From Coriobacteriaceae bacterium (lineage in GTDB: Bacteria > Actinomycetota > Coriobacteriia > Coriobacteriales > Coriobacteriaceae), in assembly GCA_902364975.1 (NCBI GenBank), contig CABJFQ010000015.1, forward strand, positions 1 to 56,976: 56,976 bases of DNA, written 5' to 3'. Both the position numbers and the translations under genes were made by a program. Position 1 is the stretch's first letter; each line of letters begins with the position of its first letter. Below are positions 56,895-56,976 of the stretch, one piece after another. A model generated the notes under the pieces. It did not search any database and had not been told where the DNA came from. It saw nothing but the letters and a program-made list of their open reading frames with translations.

Positions 56895-56976
56895 TGCTCG
56901 CTCCCTTCCACCCGGAAAAGCATAAACCACCACAAAGGTGTCTGTGAACTGCGCCCCGAAACTTGGACTGAATAAA

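Overview
The window looks like chromosome from a high-GC anaerobic member of the Actinomycetota, most likely class Coriobacteriia and probably Collinsella or a close relative. This is an inference. It rests on the divergent rrf2/sufCBDSU locus, the several proteins built from YG/GW cell-wall-binding repeats, an MPKTG-anchored surface protein, a very long N-terminal extension on Rho, the NifU-like/GGGtGRT gene pair and the frequent short GGGAC-type intergenic palindromes. No rRNA, CRISPR array, prophage or plasmid functions are visible.

Layout. 1-5826 (minus): three neighbouring secreted proteins sharing cell-wall-binding repeats but ending in different modules (GH25 muramidase, NlpC/P60-like Cys peptidase, small Cys/His-rich tail). 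6070-7577 (plus): an AT-rich two-gene cassette, a DUF4869 protein and an ATPase with a degenerate TOPRIM-like half. 7574-15760: six GT2 glycosyltransferase genes, five on minus and one divergent on plus, probably for a surface polysaccharide. 15781-19600 (minus): an AAA-ATPase/PD-(D/E)XK-type protein and a sortase-anchored lysozyme-like protein. 19738-26405: a HEPN/MNT toxin-antitoxin pair directly behind the Rrf2 regulator gene, then a large dyad operator and the divergent sufCBDSU Fe-S assembly operon. 27000-32778: a RAYT-type transposase, the NifU-like and GGGtGRT genes, an FAD reductase and dinD.

32786-33334 holds two identical tRNA-Lys genes, a tRNA-His gene and a decayed third tRNA-Lys 3' end with its own terminator (all minus). 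33500-43779 is mostly housekeeping: an aminotransferase, a ROK fructokinase, VanZ, a membrane/Ala-rich protein, rho, argS and a CarD-like regulator. 43778-45836 contains a second RAYT transposase flanked by inverted copies of a 37-bp palindromic REP. Three copies of this REP each start exactly at a gene's stop codon. 45065-56894 carries an HD-domain protein, proA, a prolyl-aminopeptidase-like hydrolase, proB, pncB, a small tail-anchored protein, tRNA-Ala, a radical SAM activase, a probable 6S RNA, a WecA/TagO-like initiating transferase, trpS and an MGMT-type alkyltransferase.

How it fits together. The WecA/TagO-like enzyme, the GT2 cluster and the repeat-bearing muralytic proteins suggest investment in a decorated cell wall. 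The suf operon and its Cys-containing Rrf2 regulator form a self-contained Fe-S assembly unit, with a toxin-antitoxin pair apparently riding on the regulator's transcript. The best candidates for undescribed biology are the DUF4869/ATPase-TOPRIM cassette, the stop-codon-linked REP system with its RAYT, and the 71-bp nested dyad between rrf2 and suf.
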